From NCBI GenBank assembly GCA_938002965.1, contig CALKZY010000028.1, positions 62,001 to 126,000 of the forward strand: 64,000 nt of DNA, in the 5' to 3' direction. The notes beneath the pieces were generated by a model, which saw only the letters and a program-made list of their open reading frames with translations, did no database searches and had not been told where the DNA came from. This document shows positions 1 to 9,051 of this stretch, piece after piece (within the stretch, counting starts at the first letter, position 1; each line of letters opens with the position of its first letter). A program made the translations under genes and the position numbers. This DNA comes from an uncultured Acidimicrobiales bacterium (GTDB lineage: Bacteria > Actinomycetota > Acidimicrobiia > Acidimicrobiales > SZUA-35).

Positions 1-379
1 CGGGCCCGAAACAGTACGGCAGGGAGAACACGCTTCGAGCCACCCCGGCAATGGCCGAACGAGGCACATCAAGCGAGAAGAACCAAACGGCTCGACGCCC
101 TAGCCGGTCAACGACGTAGGTCCTGACGTTGATCTCCACGAAGCTACCCAGATACGGCACCGGTGGAGTGGGACCTAACTGGACCCTTCGCATGTGAAAT
201 GGAATTAGGCCGACCCAGGCCGAGCCGTCGAACTGATCCACCTGTAGTTCGGCAGGGAGCAGTCGTTGAACTTCGTCCACCGGATAACGCCAGTGGAAAT
301 AGGCCAGCTGGTCCCAGCGTTGTCGCAGTACGGTGCGCTGGGTCCAAGGTGGCGGATCGGGGGTGATGGAATCGATCAT
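1..379 (-). CDS. DUF2071 (YqjF-like) protein, partial: C-terminus lies beyond the left edge
   Basis: Reading the minus strand from an ATG at 379 gives 126 codons with no stop before the edge, so the 3' part is missing. The translation starts MIDSITPDPPPWTQ. It carries the YqjF/DUF2071 pattern: RQRWDQLAYFHWRYP near residue 21, a DGSAWVGLIPFHMR block near 50-65, a LGSFVEINVRTYV block near 80-93, then WFFSLDV. The family (about 240 residues) has an acetoacetate-decarboxylase-like fold and unknown biochemical role. A purine-rich AAGAAG lies upstream of the start. It is transcribed divergently from the deacetylase-like gene. The assignment rests on family recognition by eye; the function is unknown. 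Confidence 0.82.
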   Translation of the reverse strand, partial: MIDSITPDPPPWTQRTVLRQRWDQLAYFHWRYPVDEVQRLLPAELQVDQFDGSAWVGLIPFHMRRVQLGPTPPVPYLGSFVEINVRTYVVDRLGRRAVWFFSLDVPRSAIAGVARSVFSLPYCFGP

Positions 380-481
380 GACTTCAATCTTCTTTCGGCA
401 CGAGTGGCGGCACTGGATTCGATTCCTGTACTAACGGTGTCCGATTTCACCCCGACCGCACACCTTGGCGACACTCTTGGC

Positions 482-1549
482 ATGGACATCTTCCGCAGCG
501 TGGATCATCGGGCCCATCACGTCCTGGAATTGGACGGAGGTCGCCTAGTCGACTCCTGGGAAGGCCCGGACCGAGCCGACATTGTCGACCAGGCCTGCGA
601 TGACGCCGGTTTTACGGCCACCGAGGTGGAGACGTCATCCTCGTTCGATCGAGAATTGGCCGTGCGGGTCCACGATCCAGGCTATGTGGCGTTTCTGGAG
701 TCGGCCCATCGACGCTGGGTGGATCAAGGCCACACCGAGCCGTGCGCCATGGCTTTCGGCTGGCCGGCCCGACGTTTCCGAGACGTGCTGCCTCAAACCT
801 TGGAGGCTCAGATCGGCTACTACAGCTTCGCTGCTGACTGCTCCATTGGGGCCGACACCTGGACCGCCGTGACCTCCTCAGCGGCCACAGCTATCGCCGC
901 CGCCGACCATGTCGTCACCGCCGCCGGGACGGCGTCGGCTCCGGTTGCCTTCGCCCGATGTCGCCCACCGGGTCACCATGCGTCCCGCGACCAGTTCGGC
1001 GGCTACTGCTATTTGAACAACTCGGCCCTGGCTGCCCAGCGACTTCGGGACAGCGGTGCCGGGCGGGTGTCGATTGTTGACGTCGACTACCACCACGGCA
1101 ACGGCACGCAGGACATCTTCTATCGACGGGCCGATGTCCTGCACACCTCTATCCATGGGGACCCGATCGAAGAGTTCCCCTATTTTCTGGGCTACGCCGA
1201 CGAGACAGGTGAGGGACCCGGTGTGAACGCCAACCGGAACCTTCCGCTAGCGAGGGGCTCAGAGGCCCAGACCTGGTTCGAGGCCCTGGACTCTGCCCTG
1301 GATTGGGCCACCGGAGGAGGTGGCAGTGGGGAACCGGCCGACGCTTTGGTCATTCCGCTCGGGCTCGATACCTATGTCGACGATCCCATCAGTCACTTCC
1401 GACTCCAAAGCCACGACTACCTGGAGTTAGGGCGCCGCTTGGCAGGAGCCGCACTTCCAACCGTGATTGTTCTGGAGGGTGGCTATGCCACCGAAGCCTT
1501 GGGCCTCAACACGGTAAACGTGTTGACCGGCTACAGCGATTCGGTCTAG
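482..1549 (+). CDS. Acetylpolyamine amidohydrolase / histone deacetylase-family Zn hydrolase
   Basis: This 355-residue protein has the class II HDAC fold used by bacterial acetylpolyamine amidohydrolases, which remove acetyl groups from acetylated polyamines or small amides. Visible landmarks are RPPGHHA (catalytic His pair, 165-166), DVDYHHGNGTQ (Zn ligands D202 and H204), GLDTYVDDP (third ligand D296) and LEGGYATE (catalytic Tyr in GGY). I chose ATG 482 because the family N-terminus (xFxSxDHRxHH...LxGGRLVxxxExPxRAxI) begins exactly there. An open frame continues upstream to 266, but that DNA overlaps the divergent DUF2071 gene and does not look like the family. The substrate is inferred from the family only. 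Confidence 0.9.
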   Translation: MDIFRSVDHRAHHVLELDGGRLVDSWEGPDRADIVDQACDDAGFTATEVETSSSFDRELAVRVHDPGYVAFLESAHRRWVDQGHTEPCAMAFGWPARRFRDVLPQTLEAQIGYYSFAADCSIGADTWTAVTSSAATAIAAADHVVTAAGTASAPVAFARCRPPGHHASRDQFGGYCYLNNSALAAQRLRDSGAGRVSIVDVDYHHGNGTQDIFYRRADVLHTSIHGDPIEEFPYFLGYADETGEGPGVNANRNLPLARGSEAQTWFEALDSALDWATGGGGSGEPADALVIPLGLDTYVDDPISHFRLQSHDYLELGRRLAGAALPTVIVLEGGYATEALGLNTVNVLTGYSDSV

Positions 1550-1584
1550 CCGGGGATTATCAACTGGTCGGATCGTTTGCACGC

Positions 1585-2283
1585 CTAGCGGTTGGGGTAG
1601 ATCACTCGGATCAAGACAACCCCGACTCCGACAGCCACGAGCTGGGCCACGATGAACCCAGGTGCCGATGCCGGTTCGATCCCGGCGAACGTGTCACTGA
1701 ACACCCGGGAGACTGTCACCGCCGGGTTGGCGAAGCTGGTCGAAGACGTGAAGTAGTAGGCACCGGCGATGTAGCCCCCGACCGAGAAAGCCGCCAGTCG
1801 TGACGGGTGGCCGGCTCCACCGGCTCGGACCACTCCGAAAATGACCAGTAGTAATCCGACCGTAGCGACGCCTTCGGCAAAGACCAGGTTGCCCGATGAG
1901 CGGTCGGTGGTCGACCAGTTGACTACTGAAAGGTCGAACATCATGTTGGCGACCATGACGCCGACGATTCCTCCGACCGTCTGCACCACGGCATATAGCA
2001 TCGCGGTTGAGCTGTCGATGCCGCCCAACAGTCGGTCGGCCAGCGTGACAGCTGGGTTGAAATGTGCCCCTGACACCGGGCCCAACGCCAGAATCAATGC
2101 GGTCAGAACAGCGGCGGTGGCGAAGGCGTTTTGCAGGAGCTGCAGACCTGCGTCGTCGGACAGGCGCTCGGCCATAATCCCCGAACCAACAACCGCGGCC
2201 AAGAGGAACGCGGTGCCGACAAACTCTGCGGTGAGTTTGGACGAGAGGTTTACGGGCTCTAGACGGTCGTCGGCTTCGTTCAC
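1585..2283 (-). CDS. MIP/aquaporin-family channel with NPAV in both half-loops
   Basis: A 232-residue membrane protein with six predicted helices and the two aquaporin half-helix loops: HFNPAVT (N76) and SFANPAVT (N186). In water and glycerol channels the second motif is normally NPAR, and that Arg forms the selectivity filter. Here it is Val, as known for arsenite-permeable AqpS-type channels, which suggests a wider or less polar filter. No ars genes are adjacent, so an arsenic role is only a possibility. The GTG start at 2283 is supported by TAGTAT 7 nt upstream (leaderless pattern). The gene is convergent with the deacetylase-like gene. Confidence 0.88.
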   Translation of the reverse strand: MNEADDRLEPVNLSSKLTAEFVGTAFLLAAVVGSGIMAERLSDDAGLQLLQNAFATAAVLTALILALGPVSGAHFNPAVTLADRLLGGIDSSTAMLYAVVQTVGGIVGVMVANMMFDLSVVNWSTTDRSSGNLVFAEGVATVGLLLVIFGVVRAGGAGHPSRLAAFSVGGYIAGAYYFTSSTSFANPAVTVSRVFSDTFAGIEPASAPGFIVAQLVAVGVGVVLIRVIYPNR

Positions 2284-2290
2284 GCCGTCG

Positions 2291-2296
2291 ATACTA
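2291..2296 (-). promoter_or_regulatory. Leaderless -10 (TAGTAT) of the aquaporin gene
   Basis: TAGTAT on the minus strand ends 7 nt before the GTG at 2283. This matches the TAnnnT-N6-8-RTG pattern seen at other starts in the window. No ribosome-binding site is visible. Confidence 0.6.
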
Positions 2297-2307
2297 CGGG
2301 CGCCAGG

Positions 2308-3816
2308 CTAGGAGGGGTGTGTTAACGACCATCGTTGGCTGCTGGTTTCGTCACAAACGCGAACAGCAAGGTTCTCGGTGATCTCGGAATTGGGGCCATC
2401 AGGATCGAGGCAGTAGCCCGTGGACGTCGACTTGATGTGGTAGGTCCCTTCTTGGGCGAGGTCTATCCTCCACCGCTGTCCGCTGCTCCCGTCACACGGC
2501 GCAAGGTAGACGTTGTACTGCTCACTGGTGTGCTCGTCGCCGCCTCGTTCAGCGCACGACCCGTCGGTTACGCTGACAATTCTGAATGCCCCTCTTCCGA
2601 GGTCGATGATGTCGAAAATCTGTGAGGGCACCACGCGACAGGCCTGGTTGACCAGATCAACTCCGTCGCCGCCGATGGCCGCACATCGTTCAAGACGCTC
2701 ATTGAAGAGAAGTACAGGCGCCGGGAAAGTCCGGCTCTGCCCGGTTCCAATCGTCGTCGAGGTCGTGGATGTCAAAGGTGTGCTGGTTGTTGAGGAAGTT
2801 GGCGCTGGCTTCTTAACTACCGGCTTGTCAGACTGACCATCTGTTTCAGATGCCTTGAAGTCAACAACGGCGTCGGCCGAAACGCTCCCAACTTGCAGAT
2901 CGCCGGTCGCAGCGTCAGCAACTCTCGTCGCCCCAGACTCTCCAGCAGCAGCCTCATCGGTGGTTACGGGCGGGTCGGATGGCTCTGGACTCAGATCGGT
3001 CGTTTGCGGTCCTTTAAGAGCTGGGCTGATCGTCGTTGTAGGGGACAAGGCGTCTTGCCGTTCACCCTCTACGCCCACCAGCTCCACTGCGAAGGGCTTT
3101 CGAACTGATTGTTCCTCGTCCTCGGTCTGCCGCTCTAGGTTTTCGACATCGGGAACGCCGCTGTCGGGCCCATCATCGACGCCGGTCGGCAGATCGGTCA
3201 CGATCGACTCACTGGTCTGCATCAGGACCACACCACCGGCGACAAGTATCAACACGACAGCCACCAGAAATGTGGCCCGTAGTCGGGTGAGACCCTGAAA
3301 CTGCAGTTGCTTGACCGCTCCCGGTGTGCGCCCGAGGCGGGCCGCGGTTTCGGCGACAGAGAAACCTCCGAGGAACCGGTGAACAATGACATCTCTTTGA
3401 CCCGGGCTCAAGCCGTCCAAGAGCTCATCAAAACCACGCTGGGAAATGATGGCGTCTTCGATTGACCCCGGAGCGGCGATGTCTAACTCGTCATCCAACA
3501 TGACAGTGTCGACAGTGTTTCGCCGATGGTCACCGCTCACTCGACTGCGGGTTGCCCTGTAGGCGTATGCCCGAAAGACCGACTCACTCCACGACCGCAT
3601 AGCGGGAAGTGCATTGACTGCGTCCAGGAAAGCGAGATCGGCTGCGCCTTCCGAGTCAACCGCTCCGCGCCGCTGAGCGTAGTGAACTAGAGCAGGGACA
3701 TAGCGACGGTACAGATAAGCCACAGCATCGTCGTCGCCAGAGGCAGCGCGCGCCAAGATGACGTCAACGCCCTCTTCACTTCCAGTCCAAGTCTCCGCCG
3801 CGACAGCCACATCCAC
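2308..3816 (-). CDS. Sigma-70 (ECF-type) domain fused to a transmembrane segment and extracytoplasmic ricin-type lectin domain
   Basis: A 502-residue fusion. Residues about 17-100 resemble sigma region 2. Residues 130-180 are a clear sigma region 4 helix-turn-helix (SPGQRDVIVHRFLGGFSVAETAARLGRTPGAVK). Directly after it comes one hydrophobic helix (182-200), then a Ser/Thr/Pro/Asp-rich linker (205-360). The last 139 residues are a ricin-B/beta-trefoil domain with paired Cys and GQRW/SQRW repeats. The topology predicts a cytoplasmic DNA-binding head and an outside carbohydrate-binding tail, hence a membrane-tethered transcription factor. No anti-sigma gene is adjacent. The exact GTG start is uncertain (3816 or 3810). 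Domain calls are from sequence; the signalling role is inference. Confidence 0.85.
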   Translation of the reverse strand: MDVAVAAETWTGSEEGVDVILARAASGDDDAVAYLYRRYVPALVHYAQRRGAVDSEGAADLAFLDAVNALPAMRSWSESVFRAYAYRATRSRVSGDHRRNTVDTVMLDDELDIAAPGSIEDAIISQRGFDELLDGLSPGQRDVIVHRFLGGFSVAETAARLGRTPGAVKQLQFQGLTRLRATFLVAVVLILVAGGVVLMQTSESIVTDLPTGVDDGPDSGVPDVENLERQTEDEEQSVRKPFAVELVGVEGERQDALSPTTTISPALKGPQTTDLSPEPSDPPVTTDEAAAGESGATRVADAATGDLQVGSVSADAVVDFKASETDGQSDKPVVKKPAPTSSTTSTPLTSTTSTTIGTGQSRTFPAPVLLFNERLERCAAIGGDGVDLVNQACRVVPSQIFDIIDLGRGAFRIVSVTDGSCAERGGDEHTSEQYNVYLAPCDGSSGQRWRIDLAQEGTYHIKSTSTGYCLDPDGPNSEITENLAVRVCDETSSQRWSLTHPS

Positions 3817-4225
3817 CTCAACTTCGCACCGTCGTTATCTTCGCATCATCTTGAGCAGAGAGCGAAGTGTATAGGGCTATTCGCCCATGGGCCCGTGCCA
3901 CCAACCCAAGATTGGAACTTTCGATCCGCAAAGCAGCTGGGAGCCGATTACACGATGCCTAACCTTGAGAAAGGCTGCAGGGATCCTTCACGGAGGTGGC
4001 CCGATCCAGACCCCTGCAACCCGATTTTCCAGGCTGGCGCATCGAAGCCAGACCAGGAAATTACAGGTCCGCCGCCAACTGGTTTGGAGCCCAACGGCAT
4101 TGCGAACGTCATTAGTTAAGGCGCGACTACGCCTGCATTGGTCACTGGGTGAAACTACCCATATCCGTGCTCGTGGCCCACTCGACGGCACTGGACTTCG
4201 GTTCAAATCGTGGGAGAATTGAGAA
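3817..4225. other. 409-bp intergenic stretch, no supported gene
   Basis: The region lies between the divergent sigma-lectin and PhyH genes. Open frames of 74-111 codons on the plus strand show no family similarity, no convincing start context and unusual composition, so I do not call them. A GTTCAAATC string near 4201 resembles a tRNA T-loop, but its flanks cannot form the T stem. The region presumably holds the two divergent promoters. Confidence 0.5.
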
Positions 4226-5053
4226 ATGCGGACCATGACCGTTGACCAGTTCGAACCAGACCTTGTGGTCGCAGAGCTACTGGACGGAGGGGGCGCCGTG
4301 CGCTTGACCGGCCTGTTCGACGACGCCCAAATCTCTCAAGCCAGACGAGCCGTCGAATCCGACACTGACGATTCGAAACTGACCGGATCGCATTTCAACC
4401 AGGGCGGCGATGACCCCCACCTCCAGCGACGGGTGTGGAACCTGTTCAACCACGATCCGGTGTTCGCCGACATGGCCACCCACCCGATGATTATCGATTC
4501 CATGCGAGCCTTCCTGGGCACCGACTTCATTTGCGGTTCCTACTGCGCATCGCGCACCATGCCCGGCTTTGGCGGTCAGGAACCCCACATCGACTACCCC
4601 TACTGGGACTTCCATCGAGACCACAGCTTCCCGGCCCGCATCAACTCGTCGTTTCCGCTGAACTGCCAGGCCACCGTGGTGATCGATCCGTTCACCGTCG
4701 AGTCCGGGGCCACGGCCTACCGCCCCGGTTCAGCAGCCAAACTGCACTACCCCACCCCCGAAGACCGCTTCTTCGACGACTATCAGCAGATGCTTGGCGA
4801 CCCGGGCGACGTCATCTTGTTCTACGGACTCACCTGGCACTGCGCCATGCCTAATCGATCCGACAGCGGCCGCATCGGCCTACTCATCGAGTTCCTACCC
4901 AAGTTCGTCAAACCGATCGAAGACATGCTGACCGGCCTGCCCGACGGCTACCTGGAACAAGCTGACCCGATTGTTCAACAACTGCTGGGCCAGGGCTACC
5001 CTTGGCCCAGCCAACCACCCAACCCACCGCTGCACGACCCTCCGGCAGATTAG
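4226..5053 (+). CDS. Phytanoyl-CoA dioxygenase (PhyH) family Fe(II)/2-oxoglutarate oxygenase
   Basis: A 275-residue PhyH-family protein, predicted to hydroxylate a small substrate using Fe(II), O2 and 2-oxoglutarate in the cytoplasm. The facial triad is visible: H121 and D123 in EPHIDYPYW, and H205 in GLTWHCAMPNRS. Arg216 in SGRIGLL is a candidate for binding the 2-oxoglutarate carboxylate. A GGGAG-like sequence precedes ATG 4226; a second in-frame ATG three codons later is the alternative. The gene stands alone, divergent from the sigma-lectin gene and convergent with the MMPL gene, so the substrate cannot be inferred from context. Confidence 0.88.
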   Translation: MRTMTVDQFEPDLVVAELLDGGGAVRLTGLFDDAQISQARRAVESDTDDSKLTGSHFNQGGDDPHLQRRVWNLFNHDPVFADMATHPMIIDSMRAFLGTDFICGSYCASRTMPGFGGQEPHIDYPYWDFHRDHSFPARINSSFPLNCQATVVIDPFTVESGATAYRPGSAAKLHYPTPEDRFFDDYQQMLGDPGDVILFYGLTWHCAMPNRSDSGRIGLLIEFLPKFVKPIEDMLTGLPDGYLEQADPIVQQLLGQGYPWPSQPPNPPLHDPPAD

Positions 5054-5124
5054 CAAACAGGCCTTAACGCGAACCGGACCGAAGTTTCCCTCGGCCCGGC
5101 CAGCAGCGGTTTACTGCTGCAAGA

Positions 5125-7551
5125 TCAACCGGGGACCGGAAGCCGGTCGTCTCGGTCAACAGCGACTGTGGGCTCCAATTTTGGAAGCTCGCCATCAGCA
5201 GAACCTTCAAGACGCACTGACGGCAACAGCCGGTCAAGCCAGCCGGGGAACCACCAGTTGCGGGCGCCCAGAAGTTCCATGGTCGCTGGAACCAGCAGCA
5301 TGCGCACCAGAGTGGCGTCGAGCAGGACGGCCAGAGCCAGGCCGAGACCGAACAGCTTGATCTCCCGAAGGTCTTCGAACATGAACGACCCGAAGACCAC
5401 CACCATGATGGCGGCCGCCGCCGAGATGACCCGAGCCGTTCCAGCCAGACCGTCGGCCACCGACGTCTGAGCGTCACCGGTCCGATCGTACTCCTCACGG
5501 ATGCGGGACAACATGAACACCTCATAGTCCATGGACAAGCCGAACACGATGGCGAACAACATCATGGGGATGAACGGATTGATGGGGCCACCGGCGATAC
5601 CCAGCACCGATCCGGCCCAGCCCCACTGGAACACCGCCACCACGATGCCGTACGCCGATGCGATGGACAGAACGTTCATGATCACGGCTTTGACCGGCAC
5701 CAAGATGGACCGGAAGACCACCATCAACAGCACAAACGACAGGGCCAGCACTGCACCAAAGAAGATGGGTGTACGTCGAGCCAAATAGTCGGTGATGTCA
5801 ATATTGGTAGCCGTGTTGCCAGTGACATGAACTCGAAGGTCCCCTCTAGAAGGACTGCCAGTAGAAGGATCGCCGGTCGAACTGGCGACGGCCGACGGGA
5901 TGACATCGGAACGCAGTGTCTTGACCAGCTCAACCGTGGCCTGATCCTGAGGGGAGGTTGTGGGCACAACCGTTAGCAGGAAGGCTTCAGGCGAAACCGG
6001 ATCATTGGCCATGGGAGGCGTCACCGCAGCCACACCAGGAGTCGCCGCCAGCTCAGCTCCAAGGGCTTTAAGCGACTGGGTGACAACAACCGGGTCGGCC
6101 GCCTCAGCGACAACCGCCGTCAGTACCAGTGGACCGTTGAAACCCGGACCGAAACCGTCGGCCATCAGGTCATAAGCCCGGTGGGTGTAGGACTCCTCAG
6201 GCAGATTGCCCTCATCGGTCCAGCCCAACTCCATGGACAACACCGGAGCAGCCAACATCAACAGCACCGCCACCGAAGCAGCCATAGCCACAACCGGCCG
6301 ACGCTGAATCGCTCGACTCCACCGGTAGGCCCACGTTTCTCGAACCGGCTTGACCCGTCGAGCCGGAACCAGCCTGCGAAGCCCAGCAACCGGCACGCTG
6401 AGAACCAGCGTCACAACAAGCCCGGCGGCACCTACCAGCGCTAGCGGGCTGAAACCAATGCCGAGACCAAGCAACCCTAGGGCGGCGAATCCGGCTGCAA
6501 TGAGGCCACGCCAACGGGTGACTTCAACTCGTTCCCCGGCAACCGACAACAGCGCGGGCAGCAAGGTCATCGAGGTGATCATGGTGGCCAGAACTGTCAG
6601 CGAAACGCCGACACCCATGCCAGCGATCCAGCCGATACCAACGGCGATGAGACCAAGCATTGACGCCACCACCGTCATCCCGGCGAAGATGACCGCCCGA
6701 CCCGAGCTGGCCATGGCCGCCACCGTGGCCTCCCTGGGAGTCAACCCTGTGTGCAGACCTTCGCGGAACCGAGTCACGATAAACAAGGCATAGTCAATGC
6801 CGACACCGAGGCCGATCATCATGCCCAACATGACGGTGAAATCCGGGACGTCCAATGTGTTACTCAAGACCATGATGGCGGCAATGCCACCACCGACACC
6901 TCCGACGGCCACGGCGATAGGCAGCCCCATTGCTAGCACCGACCCGAAGGCCAGAATCAGAACGACGACGGCGAAGGCCACGCCGATCAGCTCGGTTTTG
7001 GGTGTCGGCACATCAGCCAGCCGGACGCCGCCGGGCAGCACTTCCAATCCGTCAAGTTGTGGGACGTTGGCGTTGATGGCCTTGCCCAAAGCGTTGGACT
7101 CGGTGTCGTCGATGTCGGCCGACAGGTTCACCTGAGCGAACGCCACGTTCCCAGCCAGCGGACCTTCGAAGGCAATCTGGCCCAATCCTTGTTCGGAATA
7201 CGGTGACACCACTGTGGCGCCCGGGTGCTGCGGAATGCCGTCGGCATCGGGGAACCCGGCATCGACGATTGCGAACAGCTCCTCCATAGCCGCTTGCACC
7301 GCCGGATCATTCACCCCCTGCTCGGCCTGGAACACGATGGTTCCTGAAGGGCTACCCGAGCCCAAGTGGGCGAAGTAGGTGCTGAGCACCTCGATGCCGT
7401 CGCCGCTATCGGAATCGGGGACATCGGATGTGGCCCCGAACGAGGGCCCGGCCGCACCGGCTGCGGCGAAGAGTGCCACCAGCCCGGCAAACCAGACAGC
7501 GATTGCCTTGCCTCTGTTGTCGAAGCACCAAGTGCTCATTGCCCTCAACAT
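5125..7551 (-). CDS. MMPL/RND-family transporter (paralogue 1)
   Basis: An 808-residue RND transporter of the MMPL type, which exports lipids, siderophores or drugs using the proton gradient. It has the usual duplicated layout: TM1 near 15-33, a large outer loop, a five-helix block with GVGIDYALFIVTRFREGL, then a second outer loop and a second five-helix block with FGLSMDYEVFMLSRIREEY. The DY pairs are the family's proton-relay positions. A strong AAGGAGG lies just before ATG 7551. A perfect 36-bp tandem duplication sits directly upstream. It is divergent from a histidine kinase/response regulator pair, which is a plausible regulator. It is closely similar to the second MMPL gene at 46784-49219. 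Confidence 0.93.
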   Translation of the reverse strand: MLRAMSTWCFDNRGKAIAVWFAGLVALFAAAGAAGPSFGATSDVPDSDSGDGIEVLSTYFAHLGSGSPSGTIVFQAEQGVNDPAVQAAMEELFAIVDAGFPDADGIPQHPGATVVSPYSEQGLGQIAFEGPLAGNVAFAQVNLSADIDDTESNALGKAINANVPQLDGLEVLPGGVRLADVPTPKTELIGVAFAVVVLILAFGSVLAMGLPIAVAVGGVGGGIAAIMVLSNTLDVPDFTVMLGMMIGLGVGIDYALFIVTRFREGLHTGLTPREATVAAMASSGRAVIFAGMTVVASMLGLIAVGIGWIAGMGVGVSLTVLATMITSMTLLPALLSVAGERVEVTRWRGLIAAGFAALGLLGLGIGFSPLALVGAAGLVVTLVLSVPVAGLRRLVPARRVKPVRETWAYRWSRAIQRRPVVAMAASVAVLLMLAAPVLSMELGWTDEGNLPEESYTHRAYDLMADGFGPGFNGPLVLTAVVAEAADPVVVTQSLKALGAELAATPGVAAVTPPMANDPVSPEAFLLTVVPTTSPQDQATVELVKTLRSDVIPSAVASSTGDPSTGSPSRGDLRVHVTGNTATNIDITDYLARRTPIFFGAVLALSFVLLMVVFRSILVPVKAVIMNVLSIASAYGIVVAVFQWGWAGSVLGIAGGPINPFIPMMLFAIVFGLSMDYEVFMLSRIREEYDRTGDAQTSVADGLAGTARVISAAAAIMVVVFGSFMFEDLREIKLFGLGLALAVLLDATLVRMLLVPATMELLGARNWWFPGWLDRLLPSVRLEGSADGELPKLEPTVAVDRDDRLPVPG

Positions 7552-7563
7552 TGTTCCTCCTTG

Positions 7564-7635
7564 TATCTAGGGAGTCATCCGAGGACACCTCCCTGGTGGT
7601 ATCTAGGGAGTCATCCGAGGACACCTCCCTGGTGG
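7564..7635. repeat. Perfect 36-bp tandem duplication upstream of the MMPL start
   Basis: Two identical adjacent 36-bp units occupy 7564-7599 and 7600-7635. They start TATCTAGGGAGTC and end CTCCCTGGTGG. Within each unit AGGGAG can pair with CTCCCT, so each copy can form a small hairpin. They lie 12 bp upstream of the MMPL start, on the transcribed leader side, and within the region divergent from the histidine kinase. Confidence 0.95.
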
Positions 7636-7802
7636 TTGCAGCCCGACACTCAGGCGGGCATTGATCATCGTCACCCAAACTGCACCGTGGGCACATCGGG
7701 CATCCGGTCGTTTCCAGCTGGCCCAACGACTGACTCCCAGCTCGCCGAAGGGCCGAGAGCGGTTCGTACTTTCGGCCGATTTCCCGCAGCCCGACTGTTT
7801 CC

Positions 7803-7808
7803 TACACT
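7803..7808 (+). promoter_or_regulatory. Leaderless -10 (TACACT) of the histidine kinase gene
   Basis: TACACT ends 7 nt before GTG 7816 and is followed by TGG, the same arrangement as TACACTTGG upstream of the DUF389 gene. This supports a leaderless transcript starting at or next to the GTG. Confidence 0.62.
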
Positions 7809-7815
7809 TGGTGTT

Positions 7816-9051
7816 GTGTCCGTAGGCGATTTCATCAACATGTGCCACGACCCCCGGCCAACCGGAGCGCCACGCCGCGTGTGGCGGGACTGGGCTCTAC
7901 TGGGAGCGTCGTATGTCGGCGTTGCCGTTGAAGCGATCCTCAGACCGGACATGTCGCTGCGCCCGCTGGCCATCGTGATAGCGGTCGTTATGTTGCCTCT
8001 CCTGATGTGGCGCCGCACCCATCCGCTGAAGACAGTGGTTGCCGGATTTGGCGGCATCGTGATTATCAACATCGTGTCGGGAGTAACGGGAACCGCCCCG
8101 GTTGGGCTGTTCACAATGGCCGTACTCATGATCCTGCCCTACGCTCTATTCCGTTGGGGGTCAGGCCGGGAAGCCACGATCGGCCTCGGCTTTATATTCG
8201 CGGCGTTCATCACTAGCGTCATCACCGACTACACAGGTCTCGGCGACACCATCGGTGGACTCATCGTGATGCTGTTCCCCATCGAGTTGGGCGCCATGAT
8301 CCGCTACCAAGCCAAGAGCCGTGAGCAGACACTGACTCAGGCTCGGTCCTCGACCCGCGAACAGCTGGCCCGCGAGCTGCACGACACCGTGGCCCACCAC
8401 GTGTCGGCCATCGCCATTCAAGCCCAGGGAGGTCAAGCTCTGGCTACCAGCGATCCCAGCCAGGCAGTCGATGTCCTCGCCGTCATCGAAGAGGAGGCGT
8501 CGCGAGCACTTGCCGAAATGCGCAACGTTGTCGGAGCACTGCGAGACCATGCTGGACTCGATGCCGGTGTTGTCGGCGGAGAAGCTGGCGAGCAGCCCGA
8601 TCTTCGACCCCAACCCGGCCTGGCCGATGTGCCCGAGCTGGCCGGAATTACCGCCCAGCTCCGCTCGCAGACCGCCGCGGGCCAGTCGGCAAACGTCCCC
8701 ATCGGACCTCAGGTTGAGATCGAGCTTGAAGGCGACCTTTCCGGTCTGAAGCCGTCGGTTGACACCACCGTTTACCGACTCGCCCAAGAGGCCGTCACGA
8801 ACGCCGTGCGCCACGCCCGAAACGCCTCCCAGGTCTTGGTGCGAATCGTTGGCGAGGACGACTCGGTCAAACTCACTGTCCACGACGATGGCATTCACAA
8901 TCCGCGCCCGGTTGGCTCCAACGGGTTCGGTCTGGTCGGCATGGCCGAGCGGGCTCGGCTGCTTGGCGGCACGCTGGACGCCGGTCCCAATGACGATGGT
9001 CGAGGCTGGGTCGTCACGGCCGTCTTGCCACGAACAGGAGGTCCGGCATGA
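7816..9051 (+). CDS. Sensor histidine kinase, HisKA_3/NarL type
   Basis: A 411-residue membrane kinase. The N-terminal part carries about four to five hydrophobic helices. The dimerisation/phosphoacceptor helix reads ARELHDTVAHHVSAIAIQ, with the phosphorylated His in LHD. The ATPase domain has an N-box (QEAVTNAVRHA) and a G-box (GFGLVGMAERARLLGGTL). It autophosphorylates and passes phosphate to the overlapping response regulator. The open frame runs far upstream, but a -10-like TACACT ends 7 nt before GTG 7816, so I start there; ATG 7840 is the alternative. The stimulus is unknown; the divergent MMPL transporter is a possible target. Confidence 0.88.
   Translation: MSVGDFINMCHDPRPTGAPRRVWRDWALLGASYVGVAVEAILRPDMSLRPLAIVIAVVMLPLLMWRRTHPLKTVVAGFGGIVIINIVSGVTGTAPVGLFTMAVLMILPYALFRWGSGREATIGLGFIFAAFITSVITDYTGLGDTIGGLIVMLFPIELGAMIRYQAKSREQTLTQARSSTREQLARELHDTVAHHVSAIAIQAQGGQALATSDPSQAVDVLAVIEEEASRALAEMRNVVGALRDHAGLDAGVVGGEAGEQPDLRPQPGLADVPELAGITAQLRSQTAAGQSANVPIGPQVEIELEGDLSGLKPSVDTTVYRLAQEAVTNAVRHARNASQVLVRIVGEDDSVKLTVHDDGIHNPRPVGSNGFGLVGMAERARLLGGTLDAGPNDDGRGWVVTAVLPRTGGPA

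Noticed and set aside
266..481. N-terminal extension of the deacetylase-like gene
   Set aside because: It overlaps the divergent DUF2071 gene and lacks family similarity. The family N-terminus matches ATG 482.
4190..4215. tRNA T-loop GTTCAAATC
   Set aside because: The flanking bases cannot form the 5-bp T stem and no cloverleaf can be drawn.
3887..4222. 111-codon plus-strand frame upstream of PhyH as a gene
   Set aside because: No similarity, no ribosome-binding or leaderless motif, and it ends at the PhyH start. Likely chance.
7564..7635. CRISPR-like direct repeats
   Set aside because: Only two identical 36-bp units occur, with no spacer between them and no cas genes nearby. It is a tandem duplication.
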